Shown: positions 44,988 through 54,879, numbered from the stretch's first letter. The stretch is DNA of 64,000 nucleotides from Microbacterium lacus (GCF_039531105.1 NZ_BAAAPK010000001.1:744001-808000), one strand, 5' to 3'. Notes: a model not told the origin generated them from the letters alone. Translations and numbers: made by a program.

Positions 44988-45953
44988 ATGAGCATCACGC
45001 AGGAGCAGGCGACCTGGTTCGCGCAGACGTTCGGCCAGATCGCCGACAACGTCGAGCGCGCCGTGCTCGGCAAGAGGCACGTCGTCGAACTCGTGCTCAC
45101 CGCGATGCTCAGCGACGGGCACGTGCTCCTGGAGGACGTGCCGGGAACCGGCAAGACCTCGCTCGCCCGGGCGATCGCGCAGTCGGTGCAGGGGACGAAC
45201 ACCCGCATCCAGTTCACCCCCGACCTGCTGCCGGGCGACATCACCGGCATCACGGTGTACGACCAGAAGACCGGGGCGTTCGAGTTCCACGCGGGGCCCG
45301 TGTTCGCCAACATCGTGCTCGCCGACGAGATCAATCGCGCGAGCCCGAAGACGCAGGCCGCCCTCCTGGAGGTCATGGAGGAGGGCAGGGTCACGATCGA
45401 CGGCATCACGCGGCCGGTCGGCTCCCCGTTCCTCGTGCTCGCGACGCAGAACCCCGTCGAGCAGGCAGGGACCTACCGCCTTCCCGAGGCGCAACTGGAC
45501 CGCTTCATGATGCGCACGTCGCTCGGATACCCCGATCACGCGGCCACCGTGCGGATCCTCGACGGTGCGGCCGTCGCGACGGCGGAGCTCACGCCGGTGC
45601 TGAATCCGCAGACCATGGCGGGCATGGCCGACCTCGCGGCGACCGTGTACGTCGACGCGCTCGTGCTCGACTACATCGCCCGACTCGTGGACGGCACGCG
45701 CTCGGCCGACGACGTGCGCCTGGGGGTCAGCATCCGCGGCGCCCTCGCCCTCACGAAGGCGACCCGCACGCGCGCCGCGTCGCAAGGGCGCACGTACGCG
45801 ACCCCCGATGACGTGAAGGCGCTCGCCGTCGCCGTGCTCTCGCACCGTCTCATCCTGCACCCCGAGGCGGAGTTCGACGGCGTGACCGCCGAGGCCGTCG
45901 TCGGGCAGGTCCTGCTGGATGTCGCCCCGCCGACCCGCCGCGAGACCGTATGA
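44988..45953 (+). CDS. MoxR-family AAA+ ATPase
   Basis: A 321-residue chaperone-like ATPase with Walker A EDVPGTGKTS (about 49-58), Walker B IVLADEINRA and sensor LATQNPVEQAGTYRLPEAQLD. MoxR proteins help assemble or activate partner proteins, often together with DUF58 or VWA proteins. The DUF58 gene starts within its stop (4-bp overlap). Here it probably remodels the envelope complex encoded by the operon. Confidence 0.95.
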   Translation: MSITQEQATWFAQTFGQIADNVERAVLGKRHVVELVLTAMLSDGHVLLEDVPGTGKTSLARAIAQSVQGTNTRIQFTPDLLPGDITGITVYDQKTGAFEFHAGPVFANIVLADEINRASPKTQAALLEVMEEGRVTIDGITRPVGSPFLVLATQNPVEQAGTYRLPEAQLDRFMMRTSLGYPDHAATVRILDGAAVATAELTPVLNPQTMAGMADLAATVYVDALVLDYIARLVDGTRSADDVRLGVSIRGALALTKATRTRAASQGRTYATPDDVKALAVAVLSHRLILHPEAEFDGVTAEAVVGQVLLDVAPPTRRETV

Positions 45954-47323
45954 GCCCGACCGATCCGCGACTGACCCGCACCGCCGCCGTCTCCGCGGCG
46001 GCGACGGGCGTGCCCGGCACGACGACCCAGCGCACGAGCACGCCGCGCGCGCGGGGACTCGTGCGGGCCGTCATGGGGGCGACGCGGATCCGGCGCGCCG
46101 CGGCGGCGGGCCTGAGGGCAGCCGCGGCCTGGAGCGCACGCACGGTGCGCCCGGCCGGGGCCCTCGTCGTGATCGTCGCGACCGCGGGACTGGGTCTCGG
46201 TCTGGTGTTCGGCTGGGTGGAATGGATGGTCGCCGGTGCGATCGCCGTCGGGCTCATCCTCATGAGCGTGCCGTTCCTGTTCGGGGCGCGGGCGTACGAC
46301 GTCGCCCTCACGCTCGCGCACGAGCGCGTCGTCGCCGGCGACGGCATCTCGGGCGAGATCGTCGTGCGCAACGACGGGCGGCGCACGACGCTGCCGGGGA
46401 GCCTGGACATCCCGGTCGGGGCGGGGCTGGTCGAGTTCGGCGTCCCGCTGCTGCGGCCCGGGAGCCGTATCGCGCAGCCGCTGGAGATCCCCGCGCTGCG
46501 GCGCGGGATCGTCACGGTAGGCCCCGCGACGACGGTGCGCAGCGACCCGATCGGGCTCCTGCGCCGCGAGCACGCGTTCGAGGACGTGCACGAGCTGTAC
46601 GTGCACCCCCGGACGGTCGTCCTCCCCTCCACGAGCGCCGGCCTGATCCGCGATCTCGAGGGCAGCCCGACGCGCCGCCTCGTGGATGCCGACATGTCCT
46701 TCCACGCGATCCGTGAGTACGCGCCCGGCGACTCGCAGCGGCAGGTGCACTGGAAATCCACCGCGAAGACGGGCCGGCTCATGGTGCGCCAGTACGAGGA
46801 GACGCGACGATCGCGGATGGCGGTCGTGCTGTCGGCGGCGCGCGAGGAGTACGCCGACGCGGACGAGTTCGAACTCGCGGTCGGGGCTGCCGCCTCGCTC
46901 GGCCTGCGCGCGGTGCACGACGCGCGGGACGTCGCTGTCGTGACCGGTGCCGAGATCCCCCGGGCCGTGCGCGGCCGGCTGCGCGCGATCCACCACATCC
47001 CCGCGCGCTCCCGCCGCACCCTGCTCGACGGCTTCAGCGCGGTCGAGCTCCTGGAGGACACGATGCCCGTCGGCGAGGTCTGCCGCCTGGCCGCGGAGGA
47101 GAACGAACGCCTTTCGGTCGCTTTCGTCGTCGCCGGCTCCCCCGTGCCGCTTCCGCGACTGCGTCAGGCGGCGCTCGCGTTCAGCGGAGACACTGCGGTC
47201 GTCGCGGTCGTGTGCGATGAGCGTGCCCACCCCCGCATGCGGGCGCTGCCGGGACTCACGGTCCTCACGATCGGCACTCTCGACGATCTGTCCGGCCTCC
47301 TCGCGCGGGGAGCGGCCTCGTGA
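45950..47323 (+). CDS. DUF58 family membrane protein
   Basis: A 457-residue protein with two close membrane spans (about 65-115) and the DUF58 core containing HAIREYAPGDSQRQVHWKST (about 245-264), a hallmark related to VWA folds. Length and position after moxR are typical. Its start overlaps moxR and its stop overlaps the TgpA-like gene, giving tight coupling. It probably links the MoxR ATPase to the membrane partners. Confidence 0.92.
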   Translation: MSPTDPRLTRTAAVSAAATGVPGTTTQRTSTPRARGLVRAVMGATRIRRAAAAGLRAAAAWSARTVRPAGALVVIVATAGLGLGLVFGWVEWMVAGAIAVGLILMSVPFLFGARAYDVALTLAHERVVAGDGISGEIVVRNDGRRTTLPGSLDIPVGAGLVEFGVPLLRPGSRIAQPLEIPALRRGIVTVGPATTVRSDPIGLLRREHAFEDVHELYVHPRTVVLPSTSAGLIRDLEGSPTRRLVDADMSFHAIREYAPGDSQRQVHWKSTAKTGRLMVRQYEETRRSRMAVVLSAAREEYADADEFELAVGAAASLGLRAVHDARDVAVVTGAEIPRAVRGRLRAIHHIPARSRRTLLDGFSAVELLEDTMPVGEVCRLAAEENERLSVAFVVAGSPVPLPRLRQAALAFSGDTAVVAVVCDERAHPRMRALPGLTVLTIGTLDDLSGLLARGAAS

Positions 47324-49812
47324 GCACCGAACGGCCCGAACGCGGCAGGGTCCTCGTCCCGCGCATCGTCGCGGGCACGCTCTTCGTCGCGGTGGGCGTC
47401 GTGATCGCCGCCGTCGCCGCGTGGCCGATCTACCGCGATCCGGCTTTCGTGCTCCTGGTCGGCGCGTCCTCGCTCACGGCGGCCGGCATCGCCGCGCTCG
47501 CCGCCGCGCGCGGCTGGGGCGGGTGGTCGGTGGCCGCGCTCCTGCTCGGCGCGTTCGTCGTGCTCGGCATCCCGCTCGCCGTGCCCACCCGTCTCGGCAG
47601 CGTGCCCGATGCGGCCCGCGGACTCGCCGATCTGGGCCTCGGCGTTCTGTTCGCCTGGAAGGACCTCCTCACGGTCGACCTGCCCGTCGGCACGTACCGC
47701 AATCTCCTGGTGCCGGCGCTGATCGTCTTCCTCGTCGGCACGTGCGTCGCCCTTCTCCTGTCCTGGAGCGCCGGTCGATCGGCGTACGCCGCGGTGGCCG
47801 TCGTGGGCGCGATGATCTCGTTCGGGCTGTTCTTCGGCCGCCCGACCGTGAGCGCGCCGCTCGTGCTCGGGCCGCTGCGCCTTCCCGCGCCGGTCGAGAC
47901 GGCCCTCGGGGTCGCAGGTCTCGTGGCCGCGCTCGGGTGGCTCGCGTGGCGCAGCCGTGATGAACGCGTGCGAGCGCTGCGCCGCGCCGCCGATTCCAGC
48001 GGCGTGCGCCTCTCGCGTCGGCCGTCGCTCGCGGACCGCCGCCGCTTCGCGCTCGGAGCGGGCATGCTCGTGGTCGCGGTGACGGCATCGGCGCTCGTCG
48101 TACCGTTCGCGGCGCAGGGTGCCTCCCGAGAGGTGCTGCGTGCGGGGGCGGGTCCCGAACTCGCGATCGCCGCGGCGGTGAGTCCGCTCGCCGAGTACCG
48201 CGGGCTGTTCCGCGACGATCGCGCGGAGGACGTGCTGTTCACCGTGACCTCCGACGGCGTCCTGCCCGAGCGCGTGCGCCTGGCAACGCTGGACAGCTAC
48301 GACGGGGAGCTCTACCGCACCGCAGGCGCGGGTGCGTCTTCGCCGTTCGTGCGCGTGCCCGCCACGCGCGACGCCGGCGAGGGCACCCCGTCCCGGACGC
48401 GGATCGAGATCGGAGAGCTCGACGGGATCTGGATGCCGAGCATCGGCCGGCTCGTGTCGGCCGAGTTCGAGGGTCCCCGGGCGGCGCAGCTCGCGGACCG
48501 CTTCTACTACCGTGCGGATGCCGGCGCCGCGGTGCAGACCGTGCCGGGCGGCTGGGTCGCCGGCGACGCCTACGCGCTGACCGGTGTCACTCCGCCGGCG
48601 GCGGATCTCGCTCTCGCGGAGGCGCCGGGCGGGCCCGTCGCCGAAGTCGCCGCCCCGGAGAGCCTGCGCACCTGGGTGCAGGAGCACGCGTCGGGCTCGG
48701 GCGGGGCCGCGCTCGAGGGGCTGGTGCGTCTGCTGCGCGAGCGCGGCTACCTGAGTCACGCGCTCGAGATCGACGAGGGCCGGCCGCCCGCGTGGATGCA
48801 GGCGCTCCCCGACTACCGCTTCCAGCCGAGCACGGCGGGCCACTCCCTCGCCCGTGTCGACGCGATGTTCGCGCGGCTGCTCGAGCGCGAAGCCGACCCC
48901 CGGGCGCGCGCGAACGACAACTACGTCGCCGCGGTGGGCGACGACGAGCAGTTCGCGACCGCGACGGCCCTGATCGCGAACGAGCTCGGATTCCCGGCGC
49001 GCGTGGTGGTCGGTGCGCGACTGCAGAGCGCGGATCCGCAGCTGTCGACGTGCGAGGCGGGGGTGTGCCGCGCGGAGGACGTCGCCGTCTGGACGGAGGT
49101 GCTCACCGCCCGGGGTGAGTGGGTGCCGATCGATGCGACCCCGCAGTACGCGCAATCGCCGAGCCTCGAGGTCACCGAGCAGCGCAACCCCGAGAACGTC
49201 ACGGAGGTGCGGCCCGACCCCGTCGAGGACGTGCTGCCGCCGGATCCCGTGCAGGAGGACACCGGATCCGATGAGGCCGCCGACGAGCCGGCGGGGCTGG
49301 ACCTCGCATGGCTGTGGCCGGTGCTGCGCGTGGGCGGGATCGTGCTGCTCGCTCTGCTCCTCGTGCTGGGTCCGTTCGCGGTGATCCTCGCGGCGAAGGC
49401 GAGCCGCCGTCGCGGCCGCCGCACGCAGGGTTCGCCCGCTATGCGGATCGCCGGCGGGTGGGACGAGTACGTCGACGCCGTCGTGGACACCGGGCACGAC
49501 GCGCCCGGTGATCTCACGCGCACCGAGCTCGCGAGCGGGGTGTCGGGGGCGGCGGGGCTCGCGCTGGCGACGGATGCCGACCGCGCGGTCTTCTCCGACG
49601 AGACGCTCACCGATGACGACGCGGCGGCCTACTGGCGGCTCGTGGACGCCCGGCGGCGGGAGCTGCGCCGCGGGCGTGGTTTCTGGCGCGGGACCTGGGC
49701 GACCGTATCGTTGAGATCATTCGTCCGCCACCTGGCGCCCTCGGGCTCCCGGTCGCGCAGGTCCGAAAGGGGGAAGCGCCGGTCCGTCAGGCCGCTGCGC
49801 GTCACGTCATGA
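47320..49812 (+). CDS. TgpA-like membrane protein with degenerate transglutaminase domain
   Basis: An 830-residue protein. Six to seven N-terminal membrane spans (to about residue 265), a large external transglutaminase-like domain (about 450-610), another span at about 665-690 and a cytoplasmic DUF4129-like tail. The active-site motif normally reading G-D-C-x-x-F-A is GDDEQFA here (Asp542 in place of Cys). The HxW motif reads AVW (Ala589 for His); only Asp605 (VPIDATP) remains. The enzyme triad is therefore broken and a structural or binding role is likely. Overlaps both neighbours by 4 bp. Confidence 0.88.
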   Translation: MSTERPERGRVLVPRIVAGTLFVAVGVVIAAVAAWPIYRDPAFVLLVGASSLTAAGIAALAAARGWGGWSVAALLLGAFVVLGIPLAVPTRLGSVPDAARGLADLGLGVLFAWKDLLTVDLPVGTYRNLLVPALIVFLVGTCVALLLSWSAGRSAYAAVAVVGAMISFGLFFGRPTVSAPLVLGPLRLPAPVETALGVAGLVAALGWLAWRSRDERVRALRRAADSSGVRLSRRPSLADRRRFALGAGMLVVAVTASALVVPFAAQGASREVLRAGAGPELAIAAAVSPLAEYRGLFRDDRAEDVLFTVTSDGVLPERVRLATLDSYDGELYRTAGAGASSPFVRVPATRDAGEGTPSRTRIEIGELDGIWMPSIGRLVSAEFEGPRAAQLADRFYYRADAGAAVQTVPGGWVAGDAYALTGVTPPAADLALAEAPGGPVAEVAAPESLRTWVQEHASGSGGAALEGLVRLLRERGYLSHALEIDEGRPPAWMQALPDYRFQPSTAGHSLARVDAMFARLLEREADPRARANDNYVAAVGDDEQFATATALIANELGFPARVVVGARLQSADPQLSTCEAGVCRAEDVAVWTEVLTARGEWVPIDATPQYAQSPSLEVTEQRNPENVTEVRPDPVEDVLPPDPVQEDTGSDEAADEPAGLDLAWLWPVLRVGGIVLLALLLVLGPFAVILAAKASRRRGRRTQGSPAMRIAGGWDEYVDAVVDTGHDAPGDLTRTELASGVSGAAGLALATDADRAVFSDETLTDDDAAAYWRLVDARRRELRRGRGFWRGTWATVSLRSFVRHLAPSGSRSRRSERGKRRSVRPLRVTS

Positions 49813-51113
49813 GTACCGCCGACGACTCCACGGGCATCGCCTTCGGGCTGATCACCGCCCTCCTGTCCCTCGCGCTGTACATCTGGACCGCGCTGGCGCT
49901 GTCCGCGGTGTTCCGCAAGTCCGGCGAGGAGGCCTGGAAGGCGTGGGTGCCGTTCCTGAACCTCGCGGTGCTGCTGCGCCTGGGCGGGATGTCACCGTGG
50001 TTCCTCCTGCTCCTGATCGTCCCCGTCGTCGGTCAGCTCGCCGTGTGGGTGGTCATCGTGATCGCGTGCTTCCGGGTGAACGTCGCGTTCGGGCACGGTA
50101 CGGGGCTCACGGTCGTCGCGGCGCTGCTCTTCCCGGTGTGGGCCTCGATCCTGGGGTTCGGTCCCGCCCGGTGGCTCGGCTCCGACCGCCCTCCCGCGCA
50201 CGGCCCGCGCCGGAGCGGCGTCGCCGACGCCGCGGCGGACGGCCCCGCGTACCGCCACGACGGGGCGCCCGCCTACACGCCGCTGCTGGATGCCGCGCCC
50301 AGGTCGTCGGGCTTCGAGGACCTCGGGCTCGGTGACGATGGCGATCGCAGCGTCCCGTCTGCGCCCGCGGTCGCCGCCCCGCCCTCGTCCTGGGCGGCGT
50401 GGGCGCCCGAAGTGACGGGGGAGGTCACCGGCGCCGAGGCCGACGCCCCCGCTCCGATCTCGGCGGTGCCGGTGCGGCCGGCATCCGCAGAGCCGCCGCT
50501 CACCCCGCCGATGACGCTCCCCTCGGCAGGCGACGCACCGGCCACGACGCGACCGCCGGTCGCGCGGGTCCCCGTGGGTCCGGAGCAGGACGACGAGCCG
50601 TGGGCCCCCGCCCGCTCGCCGCTGCCCGATCCCGGCGCCGTTTCCGAGACGTCGGCCGAGGTCTCGGCGATCGCAGCCGGTCCGGAGTCGCCGCGTTCCG
50701 CGCGCGCGGCCGTCTCCGCCCAGCACGCGCGCCCGGCGCTGCCCGACGATCCGATCGACGAGACGATCATCACGCGACGACGGCGCACGGCGTGGGAGCT
50801 GCTCCCTCCGGGCGGTGCTCCTATCCCGCTGACCTCCGAGACCGTGATCCTCGGGCGCAAGCCCGTGCCCGACCGCTCGCGTCCGAAGGCGCAGCTCGTG
50901 TCGATTCCCGACGGCACGGTCTCCAAGACCCACGCCCTCCTGGTCCTCCGCGACGACCACTGGTACGTGACCGACCTCGGCTCGACGAACGGCGTGCTCT
51001 TCGCGACCGTGATGGGCACCGAGGTCGAAGCGCCCGCGGGTGAGGAGATGGAGGCGGGTGAGCGCTTCTACCTCGGGGATGCCGAGATCCGGCTGCGGCG
51101 GACCGACGGATGA
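49809..51113 (+). CDS. DUF5684 membrane domain fused to FHA domain
   Basis: A 434-residue protein. The N-terminal DUF5684-like part has three to four membrane spans (about 10-130, including WKAWVPFLNLAVLLRLGG). A long Pro/Ala-rich linker follows. An FHA domain from about 343 contains ILGRKPV, VSKTHALLVL and LGSTNGVLF, the phosphothreonine-binding loops. Thr319 in DETIITRR just before the FHA domain resembles the phospho-switch of GarA/FhaA-type proteins. It is a likely target of the operon's kinase. Confidence 0.9.
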   Translation: MSTADDSTGIAFGLITALLSLALYIWTALALSAVFRKSGEEAWKAWVPFLNLAVLLRLGGMSPWFLLLLIVPVVGQLAVWVVIVIACFRVNVAFGHGTGLTVVAALLFPVWASILGFGPARWLGSDRPPAHGPRRSGVADAAADGPAYRHDGAPAYTPLLDAAPRSSGFEDLGLGDDGDRSVPSAPAVAAPPSSWAAWAPEVTGEVTGAEADAPAPISAVPVRPASAEPPLTPPMTLPSAGDAPATTRPPVARVPVGPEQDDEPWAPARSPLPDPGAVSETSAEVSAIAAGPESPRSARAAVSAQHARPALPDDPIDETIITRRRRTAWELLPPGGAPIPLTSETVILGRKPVPDRSRPKAQLVSIPDGTVSKTHALLVLRDDHWYVTDLGSTNGVLFATVMGTEVEAPAGEEMEAGERFYLGDAEIRLRRTDG

Positions 51114-51538
51114 CCGAACCCGACCCCCTCGAGGAGGACACGGTCCTCGCCGAGCGCACGAGAAGAGCTGCGCGTCGGGACCCCCCGCCGGAGGACACCG
51201 TCGACGGTTCGACGATGGTCGCCCGGCGCGAATCGCGCCGGCGCGGTGAGCGTCGGGCTTCGCCCCCCGAGCCCGTGGCACCCGTCCAGCCGATGCCCGC
51301 CGAGCGCGCTCCGACCGCTCCCGCCGACACGTATCGCGCCCGCGCCGCCGCGCCCGTGATCTCGGCCCGCACACCTCCGCCCTTCACGGTCCCGCAGGCC
51401 CCTGTCGACGGGCATGGGATGGCGTCGGTGCGCCGGCGCGCGGGGCGCAGAACCGCGATGATCGTGGTCGTCTCGGCATCCGCTCTCGCCGTGATCGCCG
51501 CCGCGTCGCTCCTGCTGATCGCCCTCTCTCCGTGGTAG
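51110..51538 (+). CDS. Small tail-anchored protein with FHA-ligand-like motifs
   Basis: A 142-residue protein with a disordered charged N-terminus and one C-terminal membrane span (IVVVSASALAVIAAASLLLI). Thr11 (EEDTVLAER) and Thr30 (PEDTVDGSTMV) resemble the acidic-threonine motif before the FHA domain of the preceding protein. I do not recognise a family. It is the last gene of the kinase operon, overlapping the FHA gene by 4 bp. Confidence 0.75.
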   Translation: MTEPDPLEEDTVLAERTRRAARRDPPPEDTVDGSTMVARRESRRRGERRASPPEPVAPVQPMPAERAPTAPADTYRARAAAPVISARTPPPFTVPQAPVDGHGMASVRRRAGRRTAMIVVVSASALAVIAAASLLLIALSPW

Positions 51539-51548
51539 TCGCCCGCGT

Positions 51549-51578
51549 TTGACCGCCCCCTCCCGCAGCGCGTATCAT
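51549..51578 (+). promoter_or_regulatory. Promoter of rpsL operon
   Basis: TTGACC (51549-51554) and TATCAT (51573-51578) with an 18-bp spacer. Transcription would start near 51585, leaving a leader of about 195 nt. Confidence 0.75.
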
Positions 51579-51584
51579 TGGAGG

Positions 51585-51779
51585 GTGTGCGCTCGCGCGC
51601 GCTTCGTGCTGTGCCTCGGCCCGGCGGGAGGACGACGGACGCCGCATCTTCGGGAATCGCCTGCGAACAGGCGGCCCCCACGGCATATCCACCACACCAA
51701 TCGCCCGGGATCCGGCGCGCCGGTGGATCTGTGGTGAAAACACCATCGCTGTCACCGTGCAGCATTACAAGGAGAGAAC
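51585..51779 (+). promoter_or_regulatory. Structured leader of rpsL-rpsG
   Basis: About 195 nt without a gene. It contains a clear stem CGCCTG-CGAA-CAGGCG (51658-51673) and complementary ATCCACC/GGTGGAT segments further on. It could hold an autoregulatory S7 or S12 site, as in other str operons, but I cannot match it to a known leader. Confidence 0.4.
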
Positions 51780-52148
51780 GTGCCAACCATTCAGCAGTTG
51801 GTTCGCAAGGGACGCTCGCCCAAGGTCGCCAAGACCAAGGCCCCCGCCCTGAAGTCGAACCCCCAGCAGGCGGGCGTCTGCACCCGCGTGTACACGACCA
51901 CGCCGAAGAAGCCGAACTCGGCGATGCGCAAGGTCGCCCGTGTCAAGCTCCGCAACGGCACCGAGGTCACCGCGTACATCCCCGGCGAGGGCCACAACCT
52001 CCAGGAGCACTCGCTCGTGCTCGTCCGTGGTGGTCGTGTGAAGGACCTCCCCGGCGTCCGCTACAAGATCGTCCGCGGCGCCCTGGACACCCAGGCCGTC
52101 AAGAACCGTAAGCAGGCTCGCAGCCGCTACGGCGCGAAGAAGGGTTAA
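51780..52148 (+). CDS. rpsL: 30S ribosomal protein S12
   Basis: A 122-residue protein of the decoding centre. [13 protein letters not shown] and [11 protein letters not shown] carry the wild-type lysines at the streptomycin positions (43 and 88 in E. coli numbering). GTG start behind AAGGAGA. First gene of the str operon, with rpsG 5 bp downstream. Confidence 0.99.
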   Translation: MPTIQQLVRKGRSPKVAKTKAPALKSNPQQAGVCTRVYTTTPKKPNSAMRKVARVKLRNGTEVTAYIPGEGHNLQEHSLVLVRGGRVKDLPGVRYKIVRGALDTQAVKNRKQARSRYGAKKG

Positions 52149-52153
52149 GGAAC

Positions 52154-52624
52154 ATGCCTCGCAAGGGACCCGCCCCGAAGCGCCCCGTCGTCAACGACCC
52201 GGTCTACGGCGCACCGATCGTCAGCCAGCTGGTGAACAAGATCCTCGTCGACGGCAAGAAGTCGCTCGCCGAGTCGATCGTCTACAACGCCCTCCAGGGC
52301 GTGGAGGCCAAGAACGGCCAGGACGCGGTCGCCACCCTCAAGAAGGCGCTCGACAACGTGCGCCCGACCCTCGAGGTCAAGAGCCGCCGCGTCGGTGGCT
52401 CGACCTACCAGGTGCCGGTCGAGGTCAAGCCTCACCGCGCCAACACGCTGGCGCTGCGCTGGCTCGTGAGCTACGCGAAGGGCCGTCGTGAGAAGACGAT
52501 GACCGAGCGTCTGCAGAACGAGATCCTCGACGCCTCGAACGGCCTGGGAGCCGCGGTCAAGCGCCGCGAGGACACCCACAAGATGGCCGAGTCGAACCGC
52601 GCCTTCGCGCACTACCGCTGGTAA
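52154..52624 (+). CDS. rpsG: 30S ribosomal protein S7
   Basis: A 156-residue 16S rRNA-binding primary assembly protein; full length with the usual [12 protein letters not shown] start and [11 protein letters not shown] core. In bacteria S7 often represses its own operon. A hairpin follows before fusA. Confidence 0.99.
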   Translation: MPRKGPAPKRPVVNDPVYGAPIVSQLVNKILVDGKKSLAESIVYNALQGVEAKNGQDAVATLKKALDNVRPTLEVKSRRVGGSTYQVPVEVKPHRANTLALRWLVSYAKGRREKTMTERLQNEILDASNGLGAAVKRREDTHKMAESNRAFAHYRW

Positions 52625-52637
52625 TCAGCATCCGAAT

Positions 52638-52666
52638 GTGCGGGGACCGCGACCCGGTCCCCGCAC
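52638..52666 (+). terminator. rpsG-fusA hairpin
   Basis: An 11-bp perfect stem (GTGCGGGGACC with GGTCCCCGCAC) and 7-nt loop, 13 nt after the rpsG stop. There is no strong U-run, so probable attenuation or RNA processing between S7 and EF-G rather than a full stop. Confidence 0.65.
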
Positions 52667-52726
52667 TTCACCCCTGATCTCGGTCGGGCGCACGAGCGTC
52701 CGGTCGATCACCCGAGAGGAAACCCC

Positions 52727-54841
52727 GTGGCACAAGACGTGCTCACCGACCTCAACAAGGTCCGCAACATCGGCATCATGGCGCACATCGATGCCGGCAA
52801 GACGACGACGACCGAGCGCATCCTGTTCTACACGGGCGTCAACCACAAGATCGGCGAGACGCACGATGGTGCGGCGACCACCGACTGGATGGAGCAGGAG
52901 CAGGAGCGCGGCATCACGATCACGTCCGCCGCTGTGACGTGCTTCTGGAACAAGAACCAGATCAACATCATCGACACGCCCGGTCACGTCGACTTCACCG
53001 TCGAGGTCGAGCGTTCGCTCCGCGTCCTCGACGGCGCCGTCGCCGTCTTCGACGGCAAGGAGGGCGTCGAGCCCCAGTCCGAGACCGTGTGGCGTCAGGC
53101 TGACAAGTACGACGTCCCCCGCATCTGCTTCGTCAACAAGATGGACAAGCTCGGCGCGGACTTCTACTTCACGGTCGACACGATCATCAACCGCCTGAAG
53201 GCCAAGCCCCTCGTCATCCAGCTGCCCATCGGCGCCGAGAACGACTTCGTCGGCGTGATCGACCTCGTCGAGATGCGCGCGCTGGTGTGGCCCGGCGACG
53301 CCAAGGGTGATGTCACCATGGGTGCGAAGTACGAGATCCAGGAGATCCCGGCCGACCTCGTCGACAAGGCCGCCGAGTACCGCGAGCAGCTGCTCGAGAC
53401 GGTCGCCGAGTCCGACGAGGAGCTCCTCGAGAAGCACTTCTCGGGCGAGGGCCTCACGGTGCAGGAGATCAAGGCCGCGATCCGCAAGCTCACGATCGCC
53501 TCCGAGGTCTACCCGGTCCTCTGCGGCTCGGCGTTCAAGAACCGCGGCGTGCAGCCCATGCTCGACGCGGTCGTGGACTACCTGCCCTCGCCGCTGGACG
53601 TCCCGGCGATCGAGGCCAAGGACCCCAAGAACGAAGAGATCATCATCGAGCGCCACGCCGACCGCGAGGAGCCCTTCGCGGCCCTGGCGTTCAAGATCGT
53701 GACGCACCCGTTCTTCGGTCGCCTGACCTACATCCGCGTGTACTCCGGTCACCTGGACTCCGGTGCCCAGGTCGTCAACGCGACCAAGGGCAAGAAGGAG
53801 CGCATCGGGAAGATCTTCCAGATGCACGCCAACAAGGAGATGCCGGTCGACTCCGTCACCGCAGGTCACATCTACGCCGTGATCGGCCTGAAGGACACCA
53901 CGACCGGTGACACGCTGTCCGACAGCGCCAACCAGGTCGTCCTCGAGTCGATGACGTTCCCGGAGCCGGTGATCGAGGTCGCGATCGAGCCCAAGACCAA
54001 GGCCGACCAGGAGAAGCTGGGTCTCGCGATCCAGAAGCTCGCCGAAGAGGACCCGACGTTCCGCGTCGAGCAGAACTCCGAGACGGGCCAGACGGTCATC
54101 AAGGGCATGGGCGAGCTGCACCTGGACATCCTGGTCGACCGCATGAAGCGGGAGTTCAAGGTCGAGGCCAACGTCGGAAAGCCCCAGGTGGCCTACCGCG
54201 AGACGATCAAGAAGGCCGTCGAGCGTCACGACTACACGCACAAGAAGCAGACCGGTGGTTCCGGCCAGTTCGCGAAGATCCAGTTCGGCCTGGAGCCCCT
54301 CGAGGTCACGGCCGACAAGACCTACGAGTTCGAGAACAAGGTCACCGGTGGTCGTATCCCGCGCGAGTACATCGCGCCGGTCGACCAGGGCTTCCAGGAC
54401 GCGATGAACGTCGGCGTGCTCGCGGGCTACCCGATGGTCGGCGTGAAGGCGATCCTGATCGACGGTGCCTCGCACGACGTCGACTCGTCGGAGATGGCGT
54501 TCAAGATCGCGGGCTCGATGGGCTTCAAGGAGGCCGTCCGCAAGGCGAACCCGGTCATCCTCGAGCCGATCATGGCCGTCGAGGTCCGTACGCCCGAGGA
54601 GTACATGGGCGACGTCATCGGCGACCTGAACTCGCGTCGCGGCCAGATCCAGTCCATGGAGGACGCCGCCGGCGTCAAGGTCGTGCGCGCCCAGGTGCCG
54701 CTGTCCGAGATGTTCGGCTACATCGGCGACCTGCGCTCGAAGACCTCCGGCCGCGCCGTCTACTCCATGGAGTTCGACAGCTACGCCGAGGTTCCGCGCA
54801 ACGTCGCGGACGAGATCGTCCAGAAGAACAAGGGCGAATAG
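52727..54841 (+). CDS. fusA: Elongation factor G
   Basis: A 704-residue translocase GTPase. G1 [13 protein letters not shown] (about 20-32), [17 protein letters not shown], and domains II-V follow at full length with no gaps. GTG start behind GAGGAAA. Part of the str operon, between rpsG and tuf. Confidence 0.99.
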   Translation: MAQDVLTDLNKVRNIGIMAHIDAGKTTTTERILFYTGVNHKIGETHDGAATTDWMEQEQERGITITSAAVTCFWNKNQINIIDTPGHVDFTVEVERSLRVLDGAVAVFDGKEGVEPQSETVWRQADKYDVPRICFVNKMDKLGADFYFTVDTIINRLKAKPLVIQLPIGAENDFVGVIDLVEMRALVWPGDAKGDVTMGAKYEIQEIPADLVDKAAEYREQLLETVAESDEELLEKHFSGEGLTVQEIKAAIRKLTIASEVYPVLCGSAFKNRGVQPMLDAVVDYLPSPLDVPAIEAKDPKNEEIIIERHADREEPFAALAFKIVTHPFFGRLTYIRVYSGHLDSGAQVVNATKGKKERIGKIFQMHANKEMPVDSVTAGHIYAVIGLKDTTTGDTLSDSANQVVLESMTFPEPVIEVAIEPKTKADQEKLGLAIQKLAEEDPTFRVEQNSETGQTVIKGMGELHLDILVDRMKREFKVEANVGKPQVAYRETIKKAVERHDYTHKKQTGGSGQFAKIQFGLEPLEVTADKTYEFENKVTGGRIPREYIAPVDQGFQDAMNVGVLAGYPMVGVKAILIDGASHDVDSSEMAFKIAGSMGFKEAVRKANPVILEPIMAVEVRTPEEYMGDVIGDLNSRRGQIQSMEDAAGVKVVRAQVPLSEMFGYIGDLRSKTSGRAVYSMEFDSYAEVPRNVADEIVQKNKGE

Positions 54842-54844
54842 CCC

Positions 54845-54879
54845 GGTGGATGCCGGGGCTCAGGCCCCGGCATCCCACC
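54845..54879 (+). terminator. fusA-tuf hairpin
   Basis: A 12-bp perfect stem (GGATGCCGGGGC with GCCCCGGCATCC), extended by GGT/ACC after a one-base bulge, 3 nt after the fusA stop. A terminator or processing site that lets tuf be expressed separately. Confidence 0.7.
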
